DNA of 64,000 nt from Streptomyces sp. NRRL F-2580 (GCF_000720115.1 NZ_JOIR01000018.1:1-64000), one strand, 5' to 3'. Positions 1-9,226 are shown, numbered from the stretch's first letter. The notes: a model not told the origin generated them from the letters alone. Made by a program: numbers and translations.

Positions 1-66
1 CGCCCGCCCCACCCCACTCCCGCCCGGTAGGTCCGCCGGGCTGCCGGGGGCCGGCCCCCTTCTGTT

Positions 67-2358
67 CTAGTCCGTTGAGCGGGTCCAGCCGATGGCCTCC
101 AGGCGGGGGGCGTCGGTGGGGCGGTCTTCCGCGAAGAGGAGGTGGGCCGGTTCCGAGACGCGGACGAGGTCCACGTAGATACCGCGGCCGACGTAGCGGC
201 CGGTCGCGGAGTGGCGGAAGCGCAGCCGTACCTCGCGGCCCGACCAGGCGGCCGTGAGGGGGGCGTCGAGGCGGTGCCAGGTGCGGCCGGACCAGCCGCT
301 CACCGAGCCGCGGGGCCATTGCTCGGGCGCGCCGCCGGTGGACCGGACGGTGCTGAAGGGCAGCGGTTCCCAGTGCTCCCCGTCGGCTGAGGCCTCCAGG
401 TGCAGGGCACCCTCGCCGGGCACGGTGTCCCACCACACCGCGCAGCGCAGCCGGGCGGCCGCCGTGGCCGGGGTGAGCGGCGGCAGGGTGAGCGTGCCCG
501 AGCCACCCGGCTGGATCCCGGAGAACCAGGCCGCGCCGCCGTGCCGGGTGCGGACCGGTACGGCGCGGGCGAAGCGGTTGCCGACGGCGACGCGCGGCGC
601 GCTGCCGGCGCGCCAGGTGCGTACCGGGTGGACGGAGTTGCCGAGCAGGACCAGGAAGGAGTCGGTGGACGGGTCGAGGACCAGGGAGGTACCGGTGAAG
701 CCGGTGTGGCCGGCGGAGTGCGGGGTGGCCATCGCGCCCATGTACCAGTGCTGGTAGAGCTCGAAGCCGAGACCGTGGTCGTCGCCGGGGAAGGCCGTGT
801 TGTAGTCCGTGAAGAGCAGCTCGACGGAGGCGGGGCGCAGGATGCGCCTGCCCGCGTAGACCCCGCCGTCGAGGAGGGTACGGGCCAGGACGGCCAGGTC
901 CCAGGCGGTGCCGAAGACGCCGGCGTGGCCCGCGACCCCGCCGAGCGCGTACGCGTTCTCGTCGTGGACCTCGCCCCACACCAGCCCGCGGTCGAGCCCG
1001 GACCAGGGCGGGCGCTGCACCTCGGTGGCGGCGGTGACCCGGCGCCAGGAGAGCGGTGGGTTGTAACGAGTGCGCTGCATCCCGAGTGGAGCAGTGATCT
1101 CGTCGCGGAGCAGGACATCCAGAGTGCGACCAGTGATCTGTTCCAAGAGCAGCTGGAGGGTGATCAGGTTCAGGTCGGAGTACCGGTAGACCGTCCCGGG
1201 AGTCTCCTGCGGCCTCACCGACCACAGCAGCCTCAGACGACCCTCTCGCGTGGACTCCTTGTAGAAGGGCGCCCAGGAGCGCAGCCCCGAGGTGTGGGTG
1301 AGCAGTTGGCGGACGGTGATCACCTCCTTGCCGCCCCCGGTGAACTCCGGCAGGTACCGGCGCACCGGAGCCTCCAGCTCCAACTGCCCCCGCTCCATCT
1401 GCTGCACGGCCAGGATGGAGGTGAACAGCTTGGTCAACGAGGCCAGATCGAAGACGGTGTCCTCCGCCATCGCGATCCGCTCGGCCGCCGGGAACTCCCG
1501 GACCCGGTCGGTCCGCCCGTCGTAGTCCGCGTAGCGCACGGCCTCGCCCATGGCCCGGTGCAGGGCGATGGTGCGGCCCCGGCCCGCGAGGACCACCGCA
1601 CCGGCGTAGTAGGGGTGTTCGGGGGAGGGGCCGAGGAACCGCCGGGCCTCGTCCGCGACCCCCTCCAGGTGCCTCTCCAGCAGCCCGGCCTGGCGTGCGG
1701 ACCCGTACCGCAGGCGCAGGCCCTGGAGGGCGCGTCGCTCGGCCGGGTTGCCCGAGGCGCCGGCGGGGCCGGGGAGTGCGGCGTGCAGGACGAGTACCCC
1801 GCCGAGGGCGAGCAGCCGCGCCCCGAGCCGGCGCCGCGTCAGCCCCCGCCCGGGCTCGCCCCCGCCTCCGGGCGCGTGCGGTTGCTCACGCCCGGTGCCG
1901 CCCGTGCCGCTCGTCCGTTCCGTGCCTGCCGTACCGTCCGTACCGCCCGCGCTGCTCGTCCGTTCCGTGGCCGTCGTGCCCGCCGTGCCGCTCGTGCCGT
2001 CCGTGCCGCTCGTCCGTTCCGTGCCTGCCGCACCGTCCGTGCCGCTCGTCCGTTCGGTGGCCGTCGTGGCCGTCGTGGCCGTCGTGGCCGTCGTGGCCGT
2101 CGTGGCCGTCGTGGCCGTCGTGGCCGTCGTGGCTGCCGTGCCGCCCCCTCCTCCGGGCGCGTGCGGTTGCTCGCACTCGGTGCCGCCCGTGCCGCTCGTC
2201 CTTTCCGTGCCCGCCGTGCCCGCCGTGCCGCCGGTGCCGCTCGTGCCGCTCGCGCTGCTCGTCCGTTCCGTGGCCGTCGTGCCCGCCGTGCCGCTCGTGC
2301 CGCCCGTCCGTTTCGTGTCGGCCTCCGCCACCGCTTCGGCTCCCGTGTCCGCTGGCAT
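67..2358 (-). CDS. Serine beta-lactamase/esterase-family protein with repetitive Thr/Gly-rich N-terminus
   Basis: Class C beta-lactamase/S12-type serine hydrolase, about 763 residues. Seen: SxxK motif SLTK (about 307-310, nucleophile Ser), YxN-like YSDLN (about 393-397) and HTGFTG (about 551-556) in the place of KTG. Residues about 590-763 form an extra beta-rich C-terminal region. A hydrophobic stretch at about 180-200 after TRRR is a signal anchor, so the catalytic part is probably extracytoplasmic. Residues 1-173 are a low-complexity Thr/Gly/Ala region made of TTA triplets and TERTSGT-type repeats with two copies of a QPHAPGGGG block. Start: ATG at 2358 has a strong GAGGAGGGG site; upstream in-frame starts would run into the divergent gene. 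The exact substrate (D-amino peptide, ester or beta-lactam) cannot be told. Confidence 0.8.
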   Translation of the reverse strand: MPADTGAEAVAEADTKRTGGTSGTAGTTATERTSSASGTSGTGGTAGTAGTERTSGTGGTECEQPHAPGGGGGTAATTATTATTATTATTATTATTATTATERTSGTDGAAGTERTSGTDGTSGTAGTTATERTSSAGGTDGTAGTERTSGTGGTGREQPHAPGGGGEPGRGLTRRRLGARLLALGGVLVLHAALPGPAGASGNPAERRALQGLRLRYGSARQAGLLERHLEGVADEARRFLGPSPEHPYYAGAVVLAGRGRTIALHRAMGEAVRYADYDGRTDRVREFPAAERIAMAEDTVFDLASLTKLFTSILAVQQMERGQLELEAPVRRYLPEFTGGGKEVITVRQLLTHTSGLRSWAPFYKESTREGRLRLLWSVRPQETPGTVYRYSDLNLITLQLLLEQITGRTLDVLLRDEITAPLGMQRTRYNPPLSWRRVTAATEVQRPPWSGLDRGLVWGEVHDENAYALGGVAGHAGVFGTAWDLAVLARTLLDGGVYAGRRILRPASVELLFTDYNTAFPGDDHGLGFELYQHWYMGAMATPHSAGHTGFTGTSLVLDPSTDSFLVLLGNSVHPVRTWRAGSAPRVAVGNRFARAVPVRTRHGGAAWFSGIQPGGSGTLTLPPLTPATAAARLRCAVWWDTVPGEGALHLEASADGEHWEPLPFSTVRSTGGAPEQWPRGSVSGWSGRTWHRLDAPLTAAWSGREVRLRFRHSATGRYVGRGIYVDLVRVSEPAHLLFAEDRPTDAPRLEAIGWTRSTD
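1867..2330. repeat. Minisatellite and internal duplication inside the hydrolase gene
   Basis: Eight perfect copies of a 9-bp unit (GGCCGTCGT) occupy 2059-2130, with a degenerate ninth copy following. On the minus strand they encode Thr-Thr-Ala repeats. Flanking this, a block of roughly 150 bp is duplicated: the 21-bp string at 1867-1887 recurs at 2152-2172, 285 bp apart, and similar Thr/Gly-coding sequence follows each copy. All units are multiples of 3, so copy-number change keeps the frame. Confidence 0.9.
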
Positions 2359-2638
2359 CAGGCCCCTCCTCGTCCGCGACCCGCGACCCGCACCCGCAAC
2401 CCGCACCCGCAACCCGCTGTCCGCAACCCGCTGTCCGCCCTCGGCTGTCCGCCCTCGGCTGTGCGTCGTCCTCCTCCCGCAATGCCCGCGGCCGGGGCCC
2501 GGCGCCTGCCGAGCGCGCGCCGCAGGCGAAGCGGACCCGGGCCTCACGGATCCGCCCAGCGCGCCGCAGGCGATCCGCACGCTAGTGGGTATCTGCCCGC
2601 CCGCCGGGCACCCTCCGCACCGACCGGCCCGTAAAGAA
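2359..2638. other. Divergent intergenic region with simple repeats
   Basis: About 280 bp between the hydrolase (minus) and the flavoprotein (plus). It holds short tandem repeats (CCCGCACCCGCAA-like at about 2385-2420 and CTGTCCGCCCTCGG-like at about 2420-2460). No convincing gene was found. The right end runs into the palindromic operator. Confidence 0.6.
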
Positions 2639-2655
2639 TCTGACACTGCATCAGA
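2639..2655. promoter_or_regulatory. Palindromic operator, site 1 (TCTGA-N7-TCAGA)
   Basis: TCTGACACTGCATCAGA: 5-bp perfect arms around a 7-bp core, followed by AAAA. It ends 43 bp before the ATG at 2699. The same arm sequence and spacing occur at 17137-17153 and 30487-30503, each just upstream of a lipid or steroid catabolic gene. Inferred binding site for a dimeric repressor, TetR-like in architecture. Confidence 0.75.
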
Positions 2656-2698
2656 AAATCTCTTCCCTCGCATGCCGGGCTGCGGCATCCTGCCGCCC

Positions 2699-3805
2699 AT
2701 GGAGACGGAGCTGAGCAAGAAACTGGGAGTCGAGCACGCCATCTTCGGCTTCACGCCCTTCCCGGCGGTCGCCGCTGCCATCACCCGCGCGGGTGGCTTC
2801 GGCGTGCTCGGTGCGGTCCGCTACACCGCCCCCGACGACCTCAAACGCGACCTCGACTGGATGCAGGCGCACACCGACGGCAAGCCCTACGGCCTCGACG
2901 TCGTCATGCCCGCCAAGAAGGCCGTCGACGGCATCAGCGAAGCCGACATCGAGGCGATGATCCCGGCCGGGCACCGCGCCTTCGTCCGCGACACCCTCGC
3001 CAAGCACCACGTGCCCGAGCTCGCCGAAGGCGAGGCCTCCGGCTGGCGGATCACCGGCTGGATGGAGCAGGTCGCCCGCAACCAGCTCGACGTCGCCTTC
3101 GACTACCCCATCAAACTCCTGGCGAACGCCCTCGGTTCCCCGCCCGCCGACGTCATCGCCCGTGCCCACGACCACGGCGTCCTCGTCGCCGCCCTCGCCG
3201 GCAGCGCCAAGCACGCCCGCCGCCACGCGGAAGCCGGCATCGACATCGTCGTCGCCCAGGGTTACGAGGCCGGCGGGCACACCGGTGACATCGCCACCAT
3301 GGTCCTCGTCCCGGAGATCGCCGAAGCCGTCGCCCCGCTCCCGGTCCTCGCGGCCGGCGGCATCGGCAGCGGCGAGCAGATCGCCGCCGGACTCGCCCTC
3401 GGCGCCCAGGGCGCCTGGCTCGGCTCCCTCTGGCTCACCACCACCGAGGCCGACCTCCACTCGCGCGCCCTCACCGAGAAGCTGCTCGCCGCGGGTTCCG
3501 GCGACACCGTGCGCTCCCGCGCCCTCACCGGCAAGCCCGCCCGCCAACTGCGCACCGAGTGGACCGACGCCTGGGACGACCCGGAGGGACCGGGCGCGCT
3601 CCCCATGCCCCTCCAGGGCCTGCTCGTCGCCGAGGCCGTCTCCCGGATCCAGAAGTACGAGGTCCACCCGCTGCTCGGCACCCCCGTCGGCCAGATCGTC
3701 GGCCGGATGAACAGCGAACGCAGCGTCCAGGCCGTCTTCGACGACCTCACGAGCGGCTTCGAGCGCGCCATCGACCGCATCAACCGCATCGCCGGCCGGG
3801 CCTGA
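2699..3805 (+). CDS. Nitronate monooxygenase-family flavoprotein
   Basis: FMN-dependent TIM-barrel oxidoreductase of the nitronate monooxygenase/2-nitropropane dioxygenase family, 368 residues, full length. Seen: N-terminal FTPFPAVAAAITRAGGFGVLG, the QGYEAGGHTGD loop typical of the family (His is the usual catalytic base) and the phosphate-binding AAGGIGSGEQIAAGLALGAQGAWLGS segment. Start: ATG 2699 is preferred because the operator ends 43 bp upstream; an in-frame ATG at 2672 would add nine residues and neither has a good ribosome site. It is 14 bp upstream of the acyl-CoA synthetase, so probably one operon. In mycobacteria one family member (IpdC) acts in steroid C/D-ring breakdown; a role on acyl-CoA or steroid intermediates here is inference from regulation and neighbours. 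Confidence 0.9.
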   Translation: METELSKKLGVEHAIFGFTPFPAVAAAITRAGGFGVLGAVRYTAPDDLKRDLDWMQAHTDGKPYGLDVVMPAKKAVDGISEADIEAMIPAGHRAFVRDTLAKHHVPELAEGEASGWRITGWMEQVARNQLDVAFDYPIKLLANALGSPPADVIARAHDHGVLVAALAGSAKHARRHAEAGIDIVVAQGYEAGGHTGDIATMVLVPEIAEAVAPLPVLAAGGIGSGEQIAAGLALGAQGAWLGSLWLTTTEADLHSRALTEKLLAAGSGDTVRSRALTGKPARQLRTEWTDAWDDPEGPGALPMPLQGLLVAEAVSRIQKYEVHPLLGTPVGQIVGRMNSERSVQAVFDDLTSGFERAIDRINRIAGRA

Positions 3806-3819
3806 GAGGTGTGATCAGC

Positions 3820-5373
3820 ATGAGTGACCAGCCCCCCAACGGTTTCTGGGCCCAGGTGGCCGCCGACCCCGAGCGCACCGTCCTCGTCACCCCCGAGGGC
3901 GAGGAGTGGAGCGCCGGCCGGCTGCACGCCGACGTCAACCGCCTCGTCCACGGCCTGCGCGCCGCCGGTCTGCGGCAGGGGGACGTCTTCGCGGTCGTCC
4001 TCCCCAACGGCGTCGAGTTCCTCACCGCCTACCTCGCCGCCTCCCAGGCCGGCTTCTACCTCGTCCCCGTCAACCACCACCTCGTCGGCCCCGAGATCGC
4101 CTGGATCGTCTCCGACTCCGGGGCCAAGGTGCTCATCGCCCACGAACGGTTCGCCGACACCGCTACCGCCGCGGCCGACGAGGCCGCCCTCCCCACGAGC
4201 CACCGCTACGCCGTCGGAGCGGTCCCGGGCTTCCGCCCGTACGGGGACCTCCTCGCCGGCCGGCCCGGGACGGTCCCCGAGGAGCGCACCCTCGGCTGGG
4301 TCATGAACTACACCTCCGGCACCACCGGCCGCCCGCGGGGGATCCGCCGCCCGCTGCCCGGCAAGCTCCCCGAGGAGACGTACCTCGGCGGCTTCCTCGG
4401 CATCTTCGGCATCCGCCCCTTCGACGGGAACGTCCACCTGGTCTGCTCGCCGCTCTACCACACGGCCGTCCTCCAGTTCGCGGGCGCCGCCCTGCACATC
4501 GGGCACCCGCTGGTCCTGATGGACAAGTGGACCCCGCAGGAGATGCTGCGCCTGATCGACGGGCACTCCTGCACCCACACGCACATGGTCCCCACCCAGT
4601 TCCACCGGCTCCTCGCGCTCCCGCAGGAGACCAAGGACGCGTACGACGTCTCCTCGATGCGGCACGCCATCCACGGCGCCGCGCCCTGCCCCGACCACGT
4701 CAAACGGGCGATGATCGACTGGTGGGGCGGCTGTGTGGAGGAGTACTACGCGGCGAGCGAGGGCGGCGGTGCCTTCGCGACGGCCGAGGACTGGCTGAAG
4801 AAGCCGGGAACCGTCGGCAAGGCCTGGCCGATCAGCGAACTCGCCATCTTCGACGACGACGGCAACCGGCTGCCCGCCGGGGTACTCGGCACCGTCTACA
4901 TCAAGATGAACACGGGCGGCTTCAGCTACCACAAGGACGAGGGCAAAACGAAGAAGAACCGCATCGGCGACTTCTTCACCGTCGGCGACCTCGGCCTGAT
5001 GGACGAGGAGGGATACCTCTTCCTCCGCGACCGCAAGATCGACATGATCATCTCCGGCGGGGTCAACATCTACCCGGCCGAGATCGAGTCCGCCCTGCTC
5101 ACCCACCCGGCCGTCGCGGACGCCGCCGCCTTCGGCATCCCGCACGCCGACTGGGGCGAGGAGGTCAAGGCGGTCATCGAACCGGCCGAGGGCTTCGCCG
5201 CAGGCGACGCGCTCGCCGCGGAGATCCTCCACCACTGCGAACGGCAGCTCGCCGGCTACAAGCGCCCCAAGACGGTCGACTTCATCGAGACGATGCCGCG
5301 CGACCCGAACGGCAAGCTCTACAAGCGGCGGCTGCGCGACCCGTACTGGGAGGGCCACGACCGCGCCATGTGA
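3820..5373 (+). CDS. AMP-forming acyl-CoA synthetase (FadD4-like)
   Basis: ANL-superfamily ligase, 517 residues: activates a carboxylic acid to acyl-AMP and then acyl-CoA. Seen: P-loop YTSGTTGRPRG at about 163-173, the adenine-binding region around YYAASEGGG, the GDLG...DRK hinge, the GGVNIYPAEIE motif (about 412) and the C-terminal catalytic Lys in PNGKLYKRRLR (about 497). Start ATG 3820 follows GAGAGGTG by about 8 bp; a GTG at 3811 is in frame but overlaps that site. It lies 14 bp after the flavoprotein and should share its operator. Resembles mycobacterial FadD4 in the segment after the P-loop (judgement from memory); substrate unknown. Confidence 0.92.
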   Translation: MSDQPPNGFWAQVAADPERTVLVTPEGEEWSAGRLHADVNRLVHGLRAAGLRQGDVFAVVLPNGVEFLTAYLAASQAGFYLVPVNHHLVGPEIAWIVSDSGAKVLIAHERFADTATAAADEAALPTSHRYAVGAVPGFRPYGDLLAGRPGTVPEERTLGWVMNYTSGTTGRPRGIRRPLPGKLPEETYLGGFLGIFGIRPFDGNVHLVCSPLYHTAVLQFAGAALHIGHPLVLMDKWTPQEMLRLIDGHSCTHTHMVPTQFHRLLALPQETKDAYDVSSMRHAIHGAAPCPDHVKRAMIDWWGGCVEEYYAASEGGGAFATAEDWLKKPGTVGKAWPISELAIFDDDGNRLPAGVLGTVYIKMNTGGFSYHKDEGKTKKNRIGDFFTVGDLGLMDEEGYLFLRDRKIDMIISGGVNIYPAEIESALLTHPAVADAAAFGIPHADWGEEVKAVIEPAEGFAAGDALAAEILHHCERQLAGYKRPKTVDFIETMPRDPNGKLYKRRLRDPYWEGHDRAM

Positions 5374-5458
5374 GCGCCCGGAGCCCGCCGACCGCGCCGG
5401 CCCCGCTGACCCCGCGGTCCAGGGCGGGGCCGCGTCCGATGAGGTCATGCCCCATTCT

Positions 5459-5516
5459 GCCGGTGCCGGTGCCGGTGCCGGTGCCGGTGCCGGTGCGGAA
5501 GGTGCGGAAGGTGCGG
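5459..5516. repeat. Short tandem repeats GCCGGT x6 and GCGGAAGGT x2
   Basis: Six perfect GCCGGT hexamers (5459-5494) are followed by two GCGGAAGGT nonamers in the 249-bp gap between the acyl-CoA synthetase and the antiporter gene. Nothing else is evident in the gap apart from the GGAGGGA sequence at 5594-5600 before the next gene. Confidence 0.85.
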
Positions 5517-5622
5517 AGGGCATGCCCGCCACGCCCGGCGCGCGCGTGAGAAGGGGCACGTCAGGGCGGCGAGGGCGACGCTCGGGCCGCATCGGAGGGA
5601 CACTTCTGGCAAGTTGGCTGAT

Positions 5623-6744
5623 ATGAGTACGGCTACCCGCAGATCCGCCCTGACCGACTGGACCTTCGTCGTCCCCTTGGTGGCGCTCGTCGCGCTCGTC
5701 CTCAGCTGGGGGCGCGACCTGCCCGCGCTCGGGGTGGTGCTGGTCGCGCTCTGCCTCGCGGGGGCGGTGCTGGCGGCCGTTCACCACGCCGAGGTCGTCG
5801 CCCACCGGGTCGGCGAACCCTTCGGCTCCCTCGTGCTCGCCGTCGCGGTCACCGTCATCGAAGTCGCCCTCATCGTCACCCTGATGGCCGACGGCGGGGA
5901 CAAGACCGCCTCGCTCGCCCGGGACACGGTCTTCGCCGCCGTCATGATCACCTGTAACGGCATCGTCGGCCTGTCCCTGTTCGTCCGGGCCCTGCGCAAC
6001 CGGGTCGCGGTCTTCAACCCCGAGGGCTCCGGCGCGGCCCTCGCCACCGTCGCGACCCTCGCCGTCCTCAGCCTGGTGCTGCCCACCTTCACCACGAGCA
6101 AGCCCGGCCCGGAGTTCTCCAGCGCCCAGCTGACCTTCGCCGCCGTCGCCTCGCTCGCCCTGTACGGCCTGTTCGTCGCCGTCCAGACCGTCCGCCACCG
6201 GGACTACTTCCTGCCCGTGGAGACCGAGCGGCCGGCCGGCCCGCCCGACGGCCCCGGCGACGACGAGGACCACGCCGCCCCGCCCACCGCCCGTGCCGCC
6301 CTGATCAGCACCGGCCTGCTGCTGGTCGCGCTCATCGCGGTGGTCGGCGATGCCAAGGCCGTCTCCCCGACCATCGAGAAGGGCGTCGCCGAGGCCGGCC
6401 TGCCCAACGCCGTCGTCGGCGTGATCATCGCCCTGCTCGTCCTGCTGCCCGAGACCCTGGCCGCCGTCCGCGCCGCCCGCCGCGGCCGGGTCCAGACCAG
6501 CCTCAACCTGGCCTACGGCTCCGCCATCGCCAGCATCGGCCTGACCATCCCCGCCATCGCCCTGGCCTCGATCTGGCTCTCCGGCCCGCTCCTGCTGGGC
6601 CTCGGTCCGGTCCACATGGTGCTGCTCGCCCTGACCATCGTGGTCAGCGCCCTCACCATCGCCCCCGGCCGCGCCACGCTGCTCCAGGGCGGCGTGCACA
6701 TCGTGCTGCTGGCCGCGTACCTCTTCCTGGCCGTCAGCCCCTGA
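5623..6744 (+). CDS. Calcium/sodium:proton antiporter, ChaA family
   Basis: Integral membrane cation exchanger of the Na+/Ca2+ exchanger superfamily, 373 residues, about 11 transmembrane segments in two homologous halves. Seen: half 1 has EPFGSLVLAVAVTVIEVALI with the acidic ion-binding residues; half 2 has VVGVIIALLVLLPETLAAVRAARRGRVQTSLNLAYGSAIASIGLT. A hydrophilic Pro/Asp-rich loop (about 200-222) separates the halves. Start uncertain: GGAGGGA at 5594-5600 is 22 bp from ATG 5623 but 13 bp from an in-frame TTG at 5614. It converges on the acylase pseudogene. No regulatory site was recognised. Confidence 0.9.
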   Translation: MSTATRRSALTDWTFVVPLVALVALVLSWGRDLPALGVVLVALCLAGAVLAAVHHAEVVAHRVGEPFGSLVLAVAVTVIEVALIVTLMADGGDKTASLARDTVFAAVMITCNGIVGLSLFVRALRNRVAVFNPEGSGAALATVATLAVLSLVLPTFTTSKPGPEFSSAQLTFAAVASLALYGLFVAVQTVRHRDYFLPVETERPAGPPDGPGDDEDHAAPPTARAALISTGLLLVALIAVVGDAKAVSPTIEKGVAEAGLPNAVVGVIIALLVLLPETLAAVRAARRGRVQTSLNLAYGSAIASIGLTIPAIALASIWLSGPLLLGLGPVHMVLLALTIVVSALTIAPGRATLLQGGVHIVLLAAYLFLAVSP

Positions 6745-6771
6745 GGGCCGACGGCCGGGAGGAGGACCCGG

Positions 6772-9068
6772 TCAGCGCCGCTCGCGGGCCCAGACCACCT
6801 TCAGCTGCGGCGAGGTGAGGATGTCCCGCTCGCAGAAGCGCGCCGTGACCCAGCGTTCCCGGGAGAACAGCCGCGTCTGGTCGGCGGAGTACGGCGAGCC
6901 CGGGTTCGAGGACTGGCCGTACGTCAGCAGGGTGCGCGCCACCGGGCAGTGGCCCCGGTCCCAGCCGACCGCCTGGATGTGGCTGGAGCCGTGCGTGACT
7001 TCCGCATAGCCGCCGGCCGCCGCGTTCCACGGAGCCTCGATCTTGTTCCAGACGCCGAGCGCCTCCGTGCCGCCGCCCACCGGCAGCTTCTGCCCGCCCC
7101 GCACCACGAACTGGTGCTCGCCCAGCGGGGCGTCCAGCGCGATCCCGGCTGCCCTCAGCTCGGCCACCGCGTCCGCGAGCGCCCGCCCGAAGCCGGGCGC
7201 CGCCTGGTTGAGCGTACGGGGAGTGCGTACGGGATCGGCCGCCGAGAAGGGCACCAGCCACAGGTCCTTGGCCGCGGTCGAAGCCGTCAGACGGCGCCAG
7301 AACCGGTCGAAGAGCAGCGCGCCGCGGCTGGCGCTGTCGGCCGTACGGTCCCAGCCCGCCAGGACGGGGCAGGCGGCCGAGACGTCCACCGCGCTCCCGT
7401 CGCTGCCCGTCGCCGTACCGCCGGGCAGCGCGGCGCAGGCCTTCGCCGCGTCGGCCGCCGCCAGATCACCGGCCGGGACCCGGTTGGCGAACTGCTGCTT
7501 CTCCAGGTCGGCCACGGTCAGCCGGCCCTTCGCGGCCATCGCCGACACGTCCTCGACCGCGCCGCGCGTACGCAGCGAACGCGGGGTGGCGACGTTGCCC
7601 CAGACCCGCTCGTATCCGGTCAGCGGACGGTCGGCATGGGCCAGCCAGGCGCTGTCGTTGGAGTTCTCGGCGTACGGGGCGTCGCGCAGCGTCGGCGCCT
7701 TCCCCGGGCCGAAGACGCCCGGCTGCACCGCGTCCCGATCCGAGCCGAGCGCGCAGTCCGTGCGCGAGCCGTCCAGCACGGCCAGCCCCGAGGCCGGGTA
7801 CGTGGCCCGGCCCAGCGGGGTGGAGCAGCGGGCCGCGAGCTCGTCGGTGATCCGCGGGAGCACCTGGGACTGGGTGAAGAGGGTGCCGCCCGCGGAGTCG
7901 GCGGCCACCGTGTTGACCCAGGGCAGGCCTTGGGTGCGGGCCAGGGCGTCCTGGATCCCGGAGACCGAGCGCGCCCTGCCCATCGCCAGGGCCGTGTCGG
8001 AGCCGCGCAGGTTCGCCGCGTTGGGGTCGTTCAGCGCGTACGCCGTACCGGCCGTCCAGGGCAGCGGCAGGCCCGCGCCGAGGCGGGGGTGCCGGCGGCC
8101 ACCGTGTGGCTCCAGGCCACCTTCTCGTTGAAACCGATGTTGACCACGGCGGTGCCGAGGAGGGAGCCGCCCGAGACGTTCAGCTTGCCGGGGATGGTCT
8201 GCTGCGACTGCCAGAAGCGGCGCCCGCCCTGCCACGGGTAGTGCGGGTTCCCGAGGAGCAGCCCGCTGCCGCTCGCCGTGGTGGAACCGGCGAAGGCGAC
8301 CGCGTTGGAGCCCATGTCGTACCGGCTGGTGTCGAAGAACTCCCGCGCGGCCTCGGCCGCCGTCGCCGGATCGGGCGCGGAGGCCGGGCCGAGGGCCGTC
8401 GTCGACGAGCCCGGCGCTGCGGCGGCGGGCGGCTGGGCGGCGGGCGGCTGCGCGGTCGTGATGCCGTCGATGCCGCGCCCCTGGCCGCCGAGGACGGAGA
8501 CCGCGAAGCCGCGGGCGGCCACGTCGGTGGTGGTGACCGGGCGGACCCAGCCGGCGCCCTTGCAGGCGGGGTCGTCGATCCTGTTCTGGGCGAGCCAGGC
8601 GTTGTACCCGGCGGCCCAGCCGCGCATCAGCTCCTTGAGGTCCGTGGTGGGGCCGGCCGGGGCGGGGGTCGCCAGTAGCTTCTCCACCGTGCCGGACTCC
8701 CGGACGCCCTTGAAGTACAGGTCGCTGGAGAGGTTCCGGGTGGCGGAGGAGAGGGATCCGTCGGGTGCGGCGTCGGGCCCGAACCAGTGGGAACGCTCAC
8801 CGGCTACGGTCACGAACCCGTCGGCGAGGACACAGACCTGGTCGGCCGCCTGGGCCCAGCCGGTGCCGAACCCGAGCTGGGCGTAGTCGCGGGCGAGGAT
8901 GTGCGGGATGCCGTTCTCGGTGTACCGGATGACGGCGGACAGTCCGCCGCCGGCCGGTATCCGGTCACCGGTCGCCGCGGACGCCTGCGGCACCGCGGCC
9001 GTCGCGGCGAGCAGTGCGGCGCCGGTGAGGGCGACACGGCGGAGTATCGGACGGGTGCTGAGGTGCAA
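6772..9068 (-). pseudogene. Penicillin acylase/AHL acylase family (Ntn hydrolase), disrupted
   Basis: Secreted N-terminal nucleophile hydrolase of the penicillin amidase family. The N-terminal part (9068 down to about 8090) has a signal peptide, alpha chain and the autoprocessing junction YDMG/SNAVAFAG whose Ser would be the nucleophile. Reading breaks at about 8040-8100: after VAWSHTVAAG the frame changes and resumes at WTAGTAYALNDPNAANLR. Family members have several dozen residues between these landmarks, so a deletion plus frameshift is indicated. The total span is not a multiple of 3. The rest of the beta chain down to 6772 is intact, with good codon use. Start: TTG 9068 after GGGAGG and a CACC spacer. 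Best read as a recent pseudogene; assembly error is possible but would not explain missing residues. Confidence 0.8.
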
Positions 9069-9151
9069 GGTGCCTCCCAAGTAGCCTGCGGGTGGGCATG
9101 GTTGCCCGTGGGACAGGCGGTACGTCCGTGCCCCCACACTCATGCAGGCGG

Positions 9152-9168
9152 TCTGATGATCTGTCAAC
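9152..9168. promoter_or_regulatory. Degenerate copy of the TCTGA-N7-TCAGA operator
   Basis: TCTGATGATCTGTCAAC matches the left arm fully and three of five bases of the right arm with the same N7 spacing. It lies between the acylase (minus) and the FadD13-like gene (plus, ATG 9227), 58 bp from the latter, a spacing like the strong sites. Weak evidence on its own. Confidence 0.35.
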
Positions 9169-9226
9169 ATCCCGTTGGGTATCCCGGTCATTGACCTTCG
9201 GCGTGCGGGCGGACGAGGATCACGCC

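Noticed and set aside
2059..2130. Origin-type iterons
   Set aside because: The 9-bp units lie inside a coding frame, are GC-rich and have no DnaA-box or replication gene nearby.
400..2634. Very long plus-strand open frame antisense to the hydrolase gene
   Set aside because: It has low-complexity Arg/Pro/Val repeats, no start signal and no family motifs, while the minus strand encodes a full catalytic domain. It is a high-GC shadow frame.
3262..6699. Minus-strand open frame of more than 1100 codons across the acyl-CoA synthetase and antiporter
   Set aside because: It spans three well-supported plus-strand genes and consists of Gly/Asp/Val-rich shadow sequence.
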